Positions 7,974 through 18,196 of a stretch of DNA of 64,000 bases are shown one piece after another. The position numbers and the translations under genes are program-made. Numbering within the stretch: position 1 is the stretch's first letter; each line of letters starts with the position of its first letter. The stretch is taken from contig SUVQ01000005.1 of assembly GCA_015061905.1 (NCBI GenBank), positions 33,192 through 97,191 of the forward strand. The letters run 5' to 3'. The notes below the pieces were generated by a model. It was not told where the DNA came from. It saw only the letters and a list, made by a program, of their open reading frames with translations, and searched no databases. The stretch is from Verrucomicrobiota bacterium. GTDB lineage: Bacteria; Verrucomicrobiota; Verrucomicrobiia; Opitutales; UBA953.

Positions 7974-9350
7974 TTATTTCCGGAAAATTTTTTCTCTGAC
8001 AAAACGTATTCCGTCTTCCGTGTTGAAAATTTTTCCGTCGAGCTGTGCTTCGTAGCAGGCATCGAGAATCGGTTTAAACGTTTTCCCGGGAGCAATCCCG
8101 AGCGCAATAAGATGCCGCCCGAGGATTATCGGCTTGGGCGCGGCGTTTTTAACCTGAAGCGCGTCGGCGCGTTCCAAAAGCCACGATGAGGCATCGCGAA
8201 GCTCCGCATTTTTTTTCGTGGAAACTCCCATCGTGTCTGCAGAGCAAACGCGCAACAAGCGGTCGATGCGTCCGACGCGGTTTGCGAGCCTTCTCACGGC
8301 GGAGTCGCCGGCGTTCCCGCGCCAAATCGCAATCGGCTGCATGTGGCAAAGAACGAGAGGCAAAACGCCGTCGATCAATTCCCGGAAGTTTGTCATGCGT
8401 TCCAGAAACTTTTTTGCGGGAGCGCATCCGGCGCGGTCATGACCGTAGGCGTGCCAGCGTCCGTCTTTTTCAAAAAAGCGTGTCGTGGCGGGCTTCCCGA
8501 AATCGTGGCAGAGCACGGCGAACCCGACGACGAGATCTTCAAAATCATCGCCGATGCGTTCCCGCGCAAACGTGTCGAGCGTGGCGAGCGTGTGATTCCA
8601 AACGTCACCTTCGGGGTGCCAGAGCGGATCCTGCTGCACACCGATGAGTGCTTCAAGTTCGGGAAAATATTGAACCCATCCGCAGTCGCGCAGAAAATTC
8701 AATCCGCGGGAAATTTCTTCTCCGCGTAAAATCAATTTGCTCCATTCTTCAAAAATGCGCTCCGAGGAAAGCCCTTCCGGCTCGATTTGTCGGCAAAGTT
8801 CTACCGTTTCCGCTGCGACATCGAAGCGGAAGCGTGCGGCAAATTGCATTGCTCGCAAGACGCGAAGCGGATCTTCGGAAAATGCCTCGGACGTATGCCG
8901 CAAAATTCTGTTTTCCAAGTCTTTCCGCCCGTTAAACGGATCAAGAATTTCTTCCGAAAGCGGATCAAAATAAATGGAATTTACGGTAAAATCCCGCCGA
9001 GCGGCAGCCTCTTTGAGGCTCATGTGCGGGTCTCCTTCAACGACGAATCCGCGATGCCCGAAGCCGCGCTTGGATTCCCGACGGGGAAGGGCAATATCGA
9101 CGGGAACGTCGTGCAACTTGAATACGCCGAATGATTTTCCCGCCGCGTTGAATCGAAAATTCAGCGAACGCAGAAGGGCTTCCGCCTGTCCGGCGTCGAG
9201 CCCGTAAACTTCGACGTCAAAATCTTTACTTTCGCGCCCGAAAAGCGCGTCGCGGACGCATCCGCCGACGAAGAGCGCCCGCCCGCCGCGTTCCCGCGCC
9301 GCTTCAAAAAGCCGGCGCACGGGTTCAAGCTCTTCCCGGAAAAAAATCAT
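7974..9350 (-). CDS. cca: CCA tRNA nucleotidyltransferase / poly(A) polymerase family with HD domain
   Basis: The enzyme adds or repairs the 3' CCA end of tRNA. The N-terminal nucleotidyltransferase head shows GGCVRDALFG and DFDVEVYG, whose two Asp residues bind metal, then RRDFTVNSIYFD and the RVLRAMQFAARF motif. A C-terminal HD phosphohydrolase domain is marked by CHDFGKP near residue 285. Length 458 matches HD-containing bacterial enzymes. It ends 12 bases before the next minus-strand gene upstream (trxB). From sequence alone I cannot exclude a poly(A) polymerase or an A-adding-only enzyme. Confidence 0.9.
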   Translation of the reverse strand: MIFFREELEPVRRLFEAARERGGRALFVGGCVRDALFGRESKDFDVEVYGLDAGQAEALLRSLNFRFNAAGKSFGVFKLHDVPVDIALPRRESKRGFGHRGFVVEGDPHMSLKEAAARRDFTVNSIYFDPLSEEILDPFNGRKDLENRILRHTSEAFSEDPLRVLRAMQFAARFRFDVAAETVELCRQIEPEGLSSERIFEEWSKLILRGEEISRGLNFLRDCGWVQYFPELEALIGVQQDPLWHPEGDVWNHTLATLDTFARERIGDDFEDLVVGFAVLCHDFGKPATTRFFEKDGRWHAYGHDRAGCAPAKKFLERMTNFRELIDGVLPLVLCHMQPIAIWRGNAGDSAVRRLANRVGRIDRLLRVCSADTMGVSTKKNAELRDASSWLLERADALQVKNAAPKPIILGRHLIALGIAPGKTFKPILDACYEAQLDGKIFNTEDGIRFVREKIFRK

Positions 9351-9362
9351 AGCGGGATTTTT

Positions 9363-10292
9363 TTATTCCTCCAAAAAACGTTGCGCTTCAATGCCGGCGC
9401 GCGCACCCGTTCCCGCCGCAACAATTGCCTGACGGAAAATGCGGTCGGCGCAATCTCCGGCAACAAAAACGCCCGGGATTTGCGTGCGCACGCCGGAAGC
9501 GTCGCGCTCGGCGATAAGCGTTCCGTCTTCTTCCATAGGAAGCGCGCCTTTGAGAAATGCCGTGTTGGGAGTGTGCCCGATGGCGACAAAAATGCCGGCG
9601 ACGTCAATATCCCGCGTTTCTCCGGAAATTACGTTGCGGACACGAAGCGCGCGCACCTTGCCGTTTTCGTCGCCTAAAATTTCTTCGGGAACGCTTGAAA
9701 GCACGAGTTCGATTTTCGGGTTTCCCGTCACGCGGCGCACCATAATTTCCGTGGCGCGGAATTTTTCACGCCGGTGGATTTGGTAAACTTTCGATGCGAA
9801 GCGAGTGAGAAAATTCGCTTCTTCGCAGGCAGTGTCTCCGCCGCCGATAACGGCAATTTCTTTTCCGCGGAAAAAGGCTCCGTCGCAGGTTGCGCAGGTG
9901 CTGACGCCGTTCCCGCCGTAAAATTCCATTTCGCCTTTTACGCCTGTCATTTTCGGCGAAGCACCGGTTGCGATAATGAGCGCGCGGGTTTCAAAAACAT
10001 TTCCCGCCGCCGTGAACAGTTTTTTAGAGTCGGCGGAAAGTTCAACACGCTCGATGGTTTCCGCTTCAAAACGGGCTCCGAATTTTTCCGCCTGTTGGCG
10101 CATGTTCATCACGAGAGAGAAGCCGTCGATACCCTCCGGAAAGCCGGGAAAATTTTCAACTTCAGAGGTGGTCGTAATTTGTCCGCCGGGCAAATTACCT
10201 TCGATAATCAGCGGGGAAAACCCTGCGCGGGCAACGTAAATTGCGGCAGCCAATCCGGCGCAACCGCTTCCGAGAATGATTACATTTTCCAT
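9363..10292 (-). CDS. trxB: Thioredoxin reductase
   Basis: This FAD/NADPH flavoenzyme reduces thioredoxin. It shows the FAD motif GSGCAGLAAA at the N-terminus, GGQITTTSEVENFPGFP, the redox-active CATCDG pair near residue 135, the NADPH motif GGGDTACEEA and the C-terminal FVAGDC. The track ORF starts at 10430, but the family N-terminus and an AAAGGA ribosome-binding sequence fix the start at the ATG at 10292 (MENVIILG), giving 309 residues. It may be cotranscribed with cca. Confidence 0.95.
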   Translation of the reverse strand: MENVIILGSGCAGLAAAIYVARAGFSPLIIEGNLPGGQITTTSEVENFPGFPEGIDGFSLVMNMRQQAEKFGARFEAETIERVELSADSKKLFTAAGNVFETRALIIATGASPKMTGVKGEMEFYGGNGVSTCATCDGAFFRGKEIAVIGGGDTACEEANFLTRFASKVYQIHRREKFRATEIMVRRVTGNPKIELVLSSVPEEILGDENGKVRALRVRNVISGETRDIDVAGIFVAIGHTPNTAFLKGALPMEEDGTLIAERDASGVRTQIPGVFVAGDCADRIFRQAIVAAGTGARAGIEAQRFLEE

Positions 10293-10407
10293 GGGGCGAA
10301 TCCTTTCAGAAAGCGAGCGTCTCGGCGAGGAATTTTTATCTGAATTTTCCGTTTTCGCGGGAACGTTTTTTTTTTTGCGAATAAATTTTTGTGCGACGTA
10401 ATAAAGT

Positions 10408-10448
10408 ATAAAAAAAACAAAAGAGCACAACCGCGGACGGCTGTGCTC
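10408..10448 (-). terminator. Intrinsic terminator of glgB
   Basis: On the minus strand, GAGCACA pairs with TGTGCTC, extended by CCG/CGG after one mismatch. CTTTTG and a long T-run follow, just downstream of the glgB stop. Confidence 0.85.
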
Positions 10449-10472
10449 CCGTTTTTCGCGCCTGCCTCGGCG

Positions 10473-12680
10473 TTATTTTTTCTTCTGTTGGAAGATGACG
10501 CAGGCGAGCGGCGGAAGGTTGATTTCGATGGAATAGGGGCGCCCGTTCCATTCTTTCTTTTCGGCTTTGACGCCGCCGAAATTGCCTTCTCCGGTGCCGC
10601 CGTAGCATTCCGCGTCGGAGTTGAAAACTTCCGCCCAGAAGCCGTCGGCGGGAACGCCGATGCGGTAGGTGCGTTGAACCGGCGTAAAGTTGCAGGCGAC
10701 GACCCACGTCGTTTTCCCGTCCGTGCTTTTGCGCAGATAGGTGAGCACGGAATTTTCGCCGTCGTTGGCGTTAATCCATTCGAATCCGCGATAATCCTGA
10801 TCGAGCGCGGCGATGGTCGGCTCGGCGACGTAGAGTTTGTTCAAATCGCGAACGGCTCGGCGCACGCCTTCGTGGTCGATGTATTTGAGCAAATGCCAGT
10901 CAAGCGATGCGTCGTATTTCCACTCGTGGGATTGCCCGAATTCGCCGCCCATGAAAAGAGTTTTCTTTCCGGGCCAAGTCCACATGTAGCCGAAGAGCGC
11001 GCGCAGGTTAGCGGCTTTTGCGGTCATGTCGGACTGCGGCATTTTGTTGATGAGCGAGGCTTTTCCGTGAACGACTTCGTCGTGCGAGAGTGCGAGCATG
11101 AACTTTTCGGAATACTGATAGAGCATCGCGAAAGTCAGCTTGTTGTGGTTGTATTTGCGGTTGATCGGATCTTCCTTCATGTAGGCGAGCGTGTCATGCA
11201 TCCAGCCCATTGCCCATTTGAAGTCGAAGCCGAGCCCGTAATCCTTGGTCGGGCGTGTAACGCCGGCGAAAGAGGTGGATTCTTCCGCGATTGTGATTGC
11301 GCCCGGGTGGTAGGCGTGAACGAGGTCGTTTGTCGTGCGGAGAAAATCGATGGCTTCGAGATTTTCCTTTCCGCCGAAGCGGTTCGGAATCCATTCGCCG
11401 TCCTTGCGGGAGTAGTCGAGGTAGAGCATTGCGGCGACGGCGTCAACGCGCAACCCGTCCACGTGGAAGCGGTCGAGCCATGAAAGTGCGCTTCCGATGA
11501 GGAAGCCTCGGACTTCGCAACGACCGTAGTTAAAGACGAGCGTTCCCCAGTCGGGTTGTGCGCCTTGGCGCGGGTCGGCGTGTTCGTAAAGGTGGGTTCC
11601 GTCGTAGCCGGCGAGCGCGAACGCGTCGCGCGGGAAGTGCGCGGGAACCCAGTCTATGATGACACCGATTCCGTTTTGGTGGAGTTTGTCCACCATTGCC
11701 ATGAAATCTTCCGGCGTGCCGTAGCGATGCGTCGGTGCATAAAATCCGGTAACCTGATAGCCCCATGATGGCGGGAACGGGTATTCCGTCGGCGGGAGCA
11801 TTTCGACGTGCGTAAAGCCCATTTCCTTGCAGTAGGCGGAGAGTTGGTCGCCGAGTTCGCGGTAATTGAGCGGACGGTCGCCGTCTTCGGGAACGCTGCG
11901 CCATGAGCCGAGATGAACTTCGTAAACGGAAATCGGTTTTTCCTGCCAATTGGCGGCGTCGCGCGCTTTCAGCCACTTGGAGTCTTTCCACTTGTAGCCG
12001 GAAATGTCGGCGACGATGGAGGCGTTGTTCGGCGGCGGTTCAAACGAAATCGCGTAGGGGTCGATTTTGCAGTAGGGCGTGGGATCCTGCTGGTTGAGAA
12101 TTTCGAATTTATACTTCGTTCCCGCGCGAACGCCCGGAATGAAAATTTCCCAAATTCCGGAAGCGCCGAGCATGCGCATCGGGTGGTAGCGTCCGTCCCA
12201 GCCGTTGAAATCTCCGACGACGGAAACGCGGCGTGCGGACGGCGCCCAAACGGCGAACGAGGTGCCTTTGACGCCGCCGAGCTCGCGCACGTGCGAGCCG
12301 AGTTTCATGTAAACGCGGTGGTCGTTCCCCTGATTAATCAGGTAAAGATCGTCTTCGGAAATTGTCGGCCAAAACGAATACGGATCGTAGATTTCGCGAA
12401 TTTCCCCGGAGTAGCTTTCGATGGCGAGGCGATAGGGGAAAATTTCCTTGGAGCGCGGAAGCCAAAGTTCAAAAAAACCGTCCTCGGTCAAACGCGGCAT
12501 TTCCGTGCGTTTTTTGGTTTTGAGGTTGACGAGTTCCACGCTTTGGGCGTCGCGCAAATACGCGCGAACAACGATGCCTGTTTTGTCCCCGATCATCGCT
12601 TGGTGCATGCCGAGAAAATCATGCGGATGGGATTGGACGACGTTCGTGAACGATTGCAGTTCGGCTTCGGAGATAATCAT
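10473..12680 (-). CDS. glgB: 1,4-alpha-glucan branching enzyme
   Basis: GlgB introduces alpha-1,6 branches into glycogen. The 735-residue product has the usual order: an N-terminal beta domain, a CBM48 domain (FAVWAPSARRVSVVGDFNGWDG in part, near 142-163), a GH13 barrel and a C-terminal beta domain. Catalytic signatures are present: DWVPAHFPRD, the nucleophile Asp in GLRVDAVAAML, the acid/base Glu in AEEST and the transition-state Asp in SHDEV. The start is the track ATG. It is a single gene with its own terminator; no other glycogen gene is in the window. Confidence 0.96.
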   Translation of the reverse strand: MIISEAELQSFTNVVQSHPHDFLGMHQAMIGDKTGIVVRAYLRDAQSVELVNLKTKKRTEMPRLTEDGFFELWLPRSKEIFPYRLAIESYSGEIREIYDPYSFWPTISEDDLYLINQGNDHRVYMKLGSHVRELGGVKGTSFAVWAPSARRVSVVGDFNGWDGRYHPMRMLGASGIWEIFIPGVRAGTKYKFEILNQQDPTPYCKIDPYAISFEPPPNNASIVADISGYKWKDSKWLKARDAANWQEKPISVYEVHLGSWRSVPEDGDRPLNYRELGDQLSAYCKEMGFTHVEMLPPTEYPFPPSWGYQVTGFYAPTHRYGTPEDFMAMVDKLHQNGIGVIIDWVPAHFPRDAFALAGYDGTHLYEHADPRQGAQPDWGTLVFNYGRCEVRGFLIGSALSWLDRFHVDGLRVDAVAAMLYLDYSRKDGEWIPNRFGGKENLEAIDFLRTTNDLVHAYHPGAITIAEESTSFAGVTRPTKDYGLGFDFKWAMGWMHDTLAYMKEDPINRKYNHNKLTFAMLYQYSEKFMLALSHDEVVHGKASLINKMPQSDMTAKAANLRALFGYMWTWPGKKTLFMGGEFGQSHEWKYDASLDWHLLKYIDHEGVRRAVRDLNKLYVAEPTIAALDQDYRGFEWINANDGENSVLTYLRKSTDGKTTWVVACNFTPVQRTYRIGVPADGFWAEVFNSDAECYGGTGEGNFGGVKAEKKEWNGRPYSIEINLPPLACVIFQQKKK

Positions 12681-12864
12681 AATTTTAGGGTATGAAATCT
12701 GAATAGAATTTAAGTTTGGTCTTTGGAAGTCGACTCACAATGGCGTGGTCAACGCTGAAATTCTGATGCCCCGTGCGTTCCCGCGCAAGCAAATAAACGG
12801 GTTTGACCGCTCCGGAAAAAATAAATTCGCGTTCCCGCGGGTGTGTAAATATTTTCCCGAAATC

Positions 12865-13515
12865 ATGAAAATTTCGCTGAAAGATTTTCGCCACATCGTG
12901 TGGGATTGGAACGGAACTTTGCTCGATGATTTGTGGCTGTGCATGGCGTCTTTAGACCGGCTTTTGGCGCGTGTCGGCAAGCCGAATATCGATGTTGCAA
13001 CGTATCAGCGCATTTTCAGTTTTCCCGTAATCGACGTTTATCGCGACTTGGGTTTCGATACTTCGCAAACGGCGTTTGAGGCGATGAGCCGCGAATTTAT
13101 GGATTATTACGAGGAAAACCGCCTCGAATGCACTTTGCAAAAAGGCGCGAGAAAATTTATCCATCGCGTTCACGCGCTCGGCATGACGCAGTCTGTGCTT
13201 TCCGCCTACCGCCACGATTATCTCACGTCCATTATCGCCGACCACGATTTGGAAAAATATTTTGTCCATTTGAGCGGGAACGACGATATTTACGCGAGCG
13301 ACAAATCTTACCGCGCGCCCGGGCATTTGAAAAAACTCGGAATCCCCGCCGAGTTCGTGCTCTATATCGGCGATACGCTTCACGATGTGGAAACGGCGCG
13401 CGCGATGGGCGTGCAGTGCGTGCTCATCGATCAGGGCGAGCGCGCCCACCAATCGCGGGAACGGCTTCTCGCCTCCGGCGTTCCCGTTATTCGCGATTAC
13501 GCGGAATTGCTGTAA
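12865..13515 (+). CDS. HAD-superfamily hydrolase (phosphoglycolate phosphatase-like)
   Basis: The 216-residue protein is a HAD phosphatase with cap domain. Motif I reads WDWNGTLLDD, with Asn in place of the second Asp commonly seen in D-x-D-G-T; this variant exists in the family and keeps the nucleophile Asp. Motif II is in LSAYRHD, the Lys in DKSYRAPGHLKK, and motif IV is GDTLHDVETARAMG. I use the ATG at 12865 (MKISLKDF); the track start at 12745 is a GTG far upstream with no family support. The substrate cannot be read from sequence. It may head the run that continues with hemB. Confidence 0.88.
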   Translation: MKISLKDFRHIVWDWNGTLLDDLWLCMASLDRLLARVGKPNIDVATYQRIFSFPVIDVYRDLGFDTSQTAFEAMSREFMDYYEENRLECTLQKGARKFIHRVHALGMTQSVLSAYRHDYLTSIIADHDLEKYFVHLSGNDDIYASDKSYRAPGHLKKLGIPAEFVLYIGDTLHDVETARAMGVQCVLIDQGERAHQSRERLLASGVPVIRDYAELL

Positions 13516-13587
13516 TTTAGCGTCCGCGGGAGCGTGCGTTAAATTTCAATTTGCGGAAAAAAGCGGGAACGCGTTTAATCTCGAAAC

Positions 13588-14604
13588 ATGAGTTTTCAAA
13601 GTTTTGAAGGCGGTTTACGCATGCGCCGTTTGCGGTCGAGCGAGGGTATTCGCCGCATGGTTTGCGAAAATGATTTGCGTCCGGAACAATTGATTTTGCC
13701 GGTTTTTTTGACCGACGGGAACGAAAACGAACCCGTTGATTCGATGCCCGGAGTGGAGCGCCTAAGCATTCCCGCGCTCGTTGAAAAATGCCGCGAACTC
13801 GTCGCTCTCGGCGTGCGCGGAATCGCCCCGTTCCCGAAAACGCCCGCCGAAAAAAAATCTCCCGCCGGTGAAGAATCCGCCAACCCGGATTGCCTCGTTT
13901 GCCGCGCCGTTCGCGCCGTGAAAGCCGCCGTTCCCGAAATGCTCGTTTTCGCCGATATCGCGCTCGATCCCTACACGACGCACGGGCACGACGGCATTTT
14001 AAACGCAACGGAAACCGACGTGGACAACGATGCCACGCTCGACGCGCTCGCGCAAATGGCTCTCAACAACGCCCGCGCCGGAGCGGATTTCGTCGCTCCG
14101 TCCGACATGATGGACGGTCGTATCGGGCGCATTCGCAAAGTTTTGGACGACAACGGATTTTCCCGCGTCGGGATTTTGGCGTATTCCGCAAAATATGCGT
14201 CGGCTTTTTACGGACCGTTTCGCGAAGCGGTCGGAAGCAGGAAAAAAGATGCGGGCAACGTTACGGGGCTGACAAAGAAAACGTATCAGCTCTCGCCCGC
14301 AAACCGTCGCGAGGCGATTCGCGAAGCTTTGCTCGACGAGGCGGAATGCGCGGATATGCTCATGGTGAAGCCCGCGTTGCCGTATTTGGATATTTTGCGC
14401 GACCTGCGGGAACGCTCGCTTTTGCCGCTCGCCGCGTATCAGGTTTCCGGCGAATATTCGCAAATCAAAGCGGCGGCGCAACTCGGATTCCTTGATTACA
14501 AGGCGGTTCGCGACGAATCTTTGCTCGCCGTCCGGCGCGCCGGGGCGGATATTATTTTGACTTATTTTGCAGAAGAATATGCCCGAGACTTCCACAACCG
14601 CTGA
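13588..14604 (+). CDS. hemB: Delta-aminolevulinic acid dehydratase (porphobilinogen synthase)
   Basis: HemB condenses two aminolevulinates into porphobilinogen for tetrapyrrole synthesis. Both Schiff-base lysines are visible: GILAYSAKYASAFYGPFR in shortened form near 195, and MLMVKPALPYLDI near 256. The metal loop reads DIALDPYTTHGHDG, where Asp replaces the Cys residues of zinc enzymes, marking the Mg/K-dependent class. The 338-residue length is normal. Its 3' end overlaps the start of uppS by 26 bases. Confidence 0.96.
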   Translation: MSFQSFEGGLRMRRLRSSEGIRRMVCENDLRPEQLILPVFLTDGNENEPVDSMPGVERLSIPALVEKCRELVALGVRGIAPFPKTPAEKKSPAGEESANPDCLVCRAVRAVKAAVPEMLVFADIALDPYTTHGHDGILNATETDVDNDATLDALAQMALNNARAGADFVAPSDMMDGRIGRIRKVLDDNGFSRVGILAYSAKYASAFYGPFREAVGSRKKDAGNVTGLTKKTYQLSPANRREAIREALLDEAECADMLMVKPALPYLDILRDLRERSLLPLAAYQVSGEYSQIKAAAQLGFLDYKAVRDESLLAVRRAGADIILTYFAEEYARDFHNR

Positions 14605-15355
14605 TTTTTCTTCCGGTATCCCGGCGAATCGCGTTCCCGCCCACATCGCATTCATTATGGACGGGAACGGGCGTTGGGCAAAAGCACGCGGACTCAACCG
14701 CTTCGAAGGGCATTTGCGCGGCGTAAAAACCGTGATGCAAGTGGTGGAAAATTCGTTTCGCTTCGGCATAAAAACCGTCACGCTCTACGCATTTTCCACG
14801 GAAAACCAAACGCGTCCGGCAGAAGAAGTTTCCGCGCTGATGAATTTGTTGAAAACATTTATCGGCGAATATTTGCCGAAATTGCTGAAGAATCAAATTC
14901 GCCTGCGCGTCATCGGGGATTTGTCGTGGCTTCCCGCAGATGCGGCAAATTCCGTCCGCGAAGCCGTTTCAAAAACGGAAAACTTTTCGGAATACACGCT
15001 CGTCGTCGCGCTCAATTATTCGGCGCGGGACGAAGTTTTACGCGCGGTTTCCGCGTATGCAAAGGCGGTGGCGGCGGGAACGCTTCCGCCTGAAAAGCCG
15101 AATTGGGCGACGTTTTCCCGCTATTTGGATACGGACGGAATCGCGGATCCGGATCTCATCGTGCGCACTTCCGGCGAGTTGCGCCTGAGCAATTTTCTGC
15201 TTTTGCAGGCGGCGTATTCCGAATTTTATTTTTGCGATACGCTTTGGCCGGATTTTTCCGAAAACGATTTGAAAAAAGCACTCGCCGATTATGCTTCACG
15301 GGAACGCCGTTTCGGAAAAACCGGAGAACAGATCGGTAATAAAAAATCCGTTTAA
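14579..15355 (+). CDS. uppS: Undecaprenyl diphosphate synthase (cis-prenyltransferase)
   Basis: UppS makes the C55 lipid carrier for cell-wall and LPS synthesis. Signatures: HIAFIMDGNGRWAKARG at the active site, GVKTVMQVVE, TLYAFSTENQTRP, and the C-terminal DPDLIVRTSGELRLSNFLLLQ followed by EFYFCDTLWPDF. I use the ATG at 14579 (MPETST), inside the end of hemB; four residues earlier another start is possible. Length is about 258. ispF follows after 29 bases, so two isoprenoid genes lie together. Confidence 0.95.
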   Translation: MPETSTTADFSSGIPANRVPAHIAFIMDGNGRWAKARGLNRFEGHLRGVKTVMQVVENSFRFGIKTVTLYAFSTENQTRPAEEVSALMNLLKTFIGEYLPKLLKNQIRLRVIGDLSWLPADAANSVREAVSKTENFSEYTLVVALNYSARDEVLRAVSAYAKAVAAGTLPPEKPNWATFSRYLDTDGIADPDLIVRTSGELRLSNFLLLQAAYSEFYFCDTLWPDFSENDLKKALADYASRERRFGKTGEQIGNKKSV

Positions 15356-15384
15356 AAATCCGTTAAAAAAATCTTTTTTTGCGT

Positions 15385-15885
15385 ATGTGTAGTGATGATT
15401 CAATGCCGCCGATGCGCATCGGAATCGGTTATGATATTCATCGCGTCGCGGGCGGGCTTCGTTGCGTGCTCGGCGGCGTGGAAATCCCGTCGGAAGTCGG
15501 CTCCGTCGCTCATTCCGACGGCGATGTGCTTGCTCACGCGGTGGCGGACGCGATTCTCGGCGCGGCAGGCTTGCCAGACATCGGTTTTTACTTTCCTCCG
15601 TCCGATCCCGCCTGCGCCGGCATAGACTCCATGAAAATTATTGAGCGCGCCGTGGCGGAAGCGAAAAAAACGGGCTACCGTATCGGAAATGTGGATACGT
15701 CGGTTATCGCGGAGCGTCCGAAAATCGGAAAATACGTTCCCGCCATGCGCGAGCGTTTGGGCGCGGCACTCGGCATTTCTCCCGCGCTTGTCGGCGTGAA
15801 GGCGACGACCAACGAAAAACTCGGCTCTCTCGGTGCCGGAGAAGGCATTGCCGTGCATGCGGTTTGCCTGCTTCTGAAAATTTAA
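15385..15885 (+). CDS. ispF: 2-C-methyl-D-erythritol 2,4-cyclodiphosphate synthase
   Basis: IspF catalyses the cyclisation step of the non-mevalonate isoprenoid pathway. The zinc and substrate motifs are clear: GIGYDIHR near the start, then LGGVEIP and AHSDGDVLAHAVADA, and TTNEKLGSLGAGEGIA-type text near the end (shortened here). Three ATGs (15385, 15403, 15412) are possible starts; most family members begin at the equivalent of 15412 (MRIGIGYD). Here I list the first ATG. It lies between uppS and a TIGR03790-like gene. Confidence 0.95.
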   Translation: MCSDDSMPPMRIGIGYDIHRVAGGLRCVLGGVEIPSEVGSVAHSDGDVLAHAVADAILGAAGLPDIGFYFPPSDPACAGIDSMKIIERAVAEAKKTGYRIGNVDTSVIAERPKIGKYVPAMRERLGAALGISPALVGVKATTNEKLGSLGAGEGIAVHAVCLLLKI

Positions 15886-15903
15886 AACTGAACATTTTTG
15901 CGA

Positions 15904-17646
15904 ATGAAAATTTTTAATCGCGGCGGAAGGATTTTATCGCGTTGCTTTTTCTCTGTTGCTCTGGCGGCGTGCATCAGCGTTCCCGCCTTCGGCGACGGGG
16001 AAAGCCCGACGTTGGCTCCGGAGCACGAGCGCGTTGTCGTCATCGCCAACGCGGACGATGCCGGCTCGCTCGAAATTGCGGAGCATTACATGAAAGCGCG
16101 CGGCGTTCCCGCCGAAAATCTGGTAGCGTTGCCGTTCCCGAAAGAGGAAACCGTGTCATGGGCGGATTTTTCCGCGAAAGTTTTTTCGCCCTTGCGGCGG
16201 GAATTTTCCAAGCGCGGTTGGATTGACGGACGGGTGCGTGACGATTTGCCGCCGGATGAATTCGGGCGCGTTCGCCTTGAGCTTTCCGCCGCAGATATGT
16301 TCGGAAAAAAAATGCCGTCGGCGCGGGAAAAAATTTCCTACGTCGTGCTCTGTCGCGGCGTGCCGCTACGCATCGCCAACGATGCTTCGAAATTGCCGCC
16401 GTTGCCGCCGAAAGCCTCGCCGGACGCGCCGACTCCGAAGCGCGGTCCGCTCGATGTGAATTGCGCTTCCGCAGACAGCGAGCTCGCGCTTTTGGGCGTT
16501 CCCGAATCGCCGGTCAACGGCGCAATGAATAACCCGTTTTTTAAAGAAAATTTTGAAAAATCCGGGAACGCAAAATATTTGTTTTTGCGCGTTGCCCGCT
16601 TAGACGGAATTTCCGTGGCGAACGCCAAAGCCCTGGTGGATAGCGCGCTCGCCGCAGAGAAAAACGGTCTGCTCGGGCGCGCTTACGTCGATGTCGGCGG
16701 TCCGCATGCGCAGGGCGACGTTTGGCTGAAAAAATGCGCGGAAAAAACGCGGGAGCTCGGTTTCGACACCTCGGAGGAGCGTTCCCGTTCTCTCATGGAC
16801 GCTTCGGCGCGATATGACGCTCCGGCATTGTATTTCGGTTGGTATTCCCAAAATGTCGGCGGATTCTTCCGCGACGCGAATTTTCGTTTTCCGGCGGGAG
16901 CGGTGGCGATTCATATCCATAGTTTTTCCGCGACCTCGATGCGTTCGAAAACGGCGTGGACGCCGGGGCTTGTCGCACGCGGCGCGGCGGCAACCGTCGG
17001 GAACGTTTACGAGCCGTATTTGGGAATGACGCATTATCCGCATCTTTTTCTTGAAGCGCTGGCGAGCGGAATGACTGCCGGGGAAGCTGCGGCGTATTCG
17101 ATTCCGGTGTTGAGCTGGCAGGGAATTTTTGTGGGAGATCCGCTTTACCGCCCGTTTCTGAAAGCTCCGGAAGTTCAAATGAATGCGGCGATTTCGGGGC
17201 TTCCGACGAAGCTTTCTCAATATGCGTTTTTGCGGGCGGCGAATCTTGCGGAGCGCGGCGGAAACGCGAAAAAGGCGGAATTGATTTTGAAAAACGGCGC
17301 GATGTTTGCTCCGGGATTGGCGATAAATTTTTATCTCGCGAAAAAAGAAATTGCCGAAAAGGGCGCGTGCACCCGTCCGATTCCGGTTCGCATGGCGATG
17401 CTTGAAAATCCGGGTTTGCTTCTCGAAACGGCACGCGAGCTTTCAAAAGCTTCGCGGGCTTCGGACGCGCTGAAAATTTATTCGGAATTGCTGGATCGCA
17501 AGCTCGTTCCCGGATTTATCCGGGAAAAAGTCTTGAGCGAGGCTTGTGATTTGGCGCGTTCCCGCGGCGATTCCTCAAAGCTCGCCGTTTGGTATCCGGA
17601 ATTGCGTCGCATGAAGGAAGCGCAGGAGAAAAAGGGCAAAAAATGA
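15904..17646 (+). CDS. TIGR03790-family exported protein of unknown function
   Basis: The 580-residue product begins with a Sec signal peptide (basic start, then [16 protein letters not shown]). It continues with [22 protein letters not shown] and [14 protein letters not shown], which I recognise as text typical of the TIGR03790 family, found sporadically in Verrucomicrobiota, Planctomycetes, Acidobacteria and Cyanobacteria. Mature protein should be periplasmic or cell-surface. No catalytic motif is evident to me and function is unknown. I use the ATG at 15904 rather than the TTG at 15898. Its stop overlaps the dtd start by four bases (ATGA), implying coupling. Confidence 0.8.
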   Translation: MKIFNRGGRILSRCFFSVALAACISVPAFGDGESPTLAPEHERVVVIANADDAGSLEIAEHYMKARGVPAENLVALPFPKEETVSWADFSAKVFSPLRREFSKRGWIDGRVRDDLPPDEFGRVRLELSAADMFGKKMPSAREKISYVVLCRGVPLRIANDASKLPPLPPKASPDAPTPKRGPLDVNCASADSELALLGVPESPVNGAMNNPFFKENFEKSGNAKYLFLRVARLDGISVANAKALVDSALAAEKNGLLGRAYVDVGGPHAQGDVWLKKCAEKTRELGFDTSEERSRSLMDASARYDAPALYFGWYSQNVGGFFRDANFRFPAGAVAIHIHSFSATSMRSKTAWTPGLVARGAAATVGNVYEPYLGMTHYPHLFLEALASGMTAGEAAAYSIPVLSWQGIFVGDPLYRPFLKAPEVQMNAAISGLPTKLSQYAFLRAANLAERGGNAKKAELILKNGAMFAPGLAINFYLAKKEIAEKGACTRPIPVRMAMLENPGLLLETARELSKASRASDALKIYSELLDRKLVPGFIREKVLSEACDLARSRGDSSKLAVWYPELRRMKEAQEKKGKK

Positions 17647-18098
17647 GAGCCGTCGTGCAACGCGTGTCGCGCGCTTCCGTTTCCGTGAGCGGAGAGGTCG
17701 TCGGCGCAATCGAGTCCGGAATCTTAGTTTTGCTCGGCGTGGAATCCGGCGATACGGATGCGGATCTGGAGTGGCTCGTTTCGCGCTTGGCGAGAGTTCG
17801 CATTTTCGAAGACGATGCCGGAAAAATGAATTTGTCCGTATGCGATATCGGCGGGAACGCGCTTGTCGTGAGCCAGTTTACGCTGTTCGGTTCGATGAAA
17901 AAAGGTTCCCGCCCGTCGTTTAATCGCGCCGCCGTTCCCGCCGAGGCAATTCCGCTTTACGAAAAATTTGTAGAGAAACTTTCCTGCGCGATAGGAAAGA
18001 GCGTGCAGACAGGACGCTTCGGCGCGATGATGGACGTTTCTTTGGTAAACGACGGTCCGGTAACGCTGGTGCTGGATTCGCGCGTTCCCGCATTTTGA
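17643..18098 (+). CDS. dtd: D-aminoacyl-tRNA deacylase
   Basis: Dtd removes D-amino acids and glycine wrongly attached to tRNAs. The two hallmark motifs are present: SQFTLFG near residue 80 and NDGPVT near 139. The start [13 protein letters not shown] is the family N-terminus and overlaps the previous stop codon, so the earlier track start (17589) is not used. Length 151 is normal. Confidence 0.95.
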   Translation: MRAVVQRVSRASVSVSGEVVGAIESGILVLLGVESGDTDADLEWLVSRLARVRIFEDDAGKMNLSVCDIGGNALVVSQFTLFGSMKKGSRPSFNRAAVPAEAIPLYEKFVEKLSCAIGKSVQTGRFGAMMDVSLVNDGPVTLVLDSRVPAF

Positions 18099-18196
18099 CG
18101 CGGTTTTCTCTCTTGCTTCAATATTTCCCCCGTCGCAAAATAGCGAAACGAGTTATTGCTTTTCACTTATCCCAGATTTTTCCCTCGCTTGTTATC

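Noticed and set aside
12745-12864. Upstream extension of the HAD hydrolase
   Set aside because: Starts with GTG and codes for residues with no family counterpart; the ATG at 12865 fits better.
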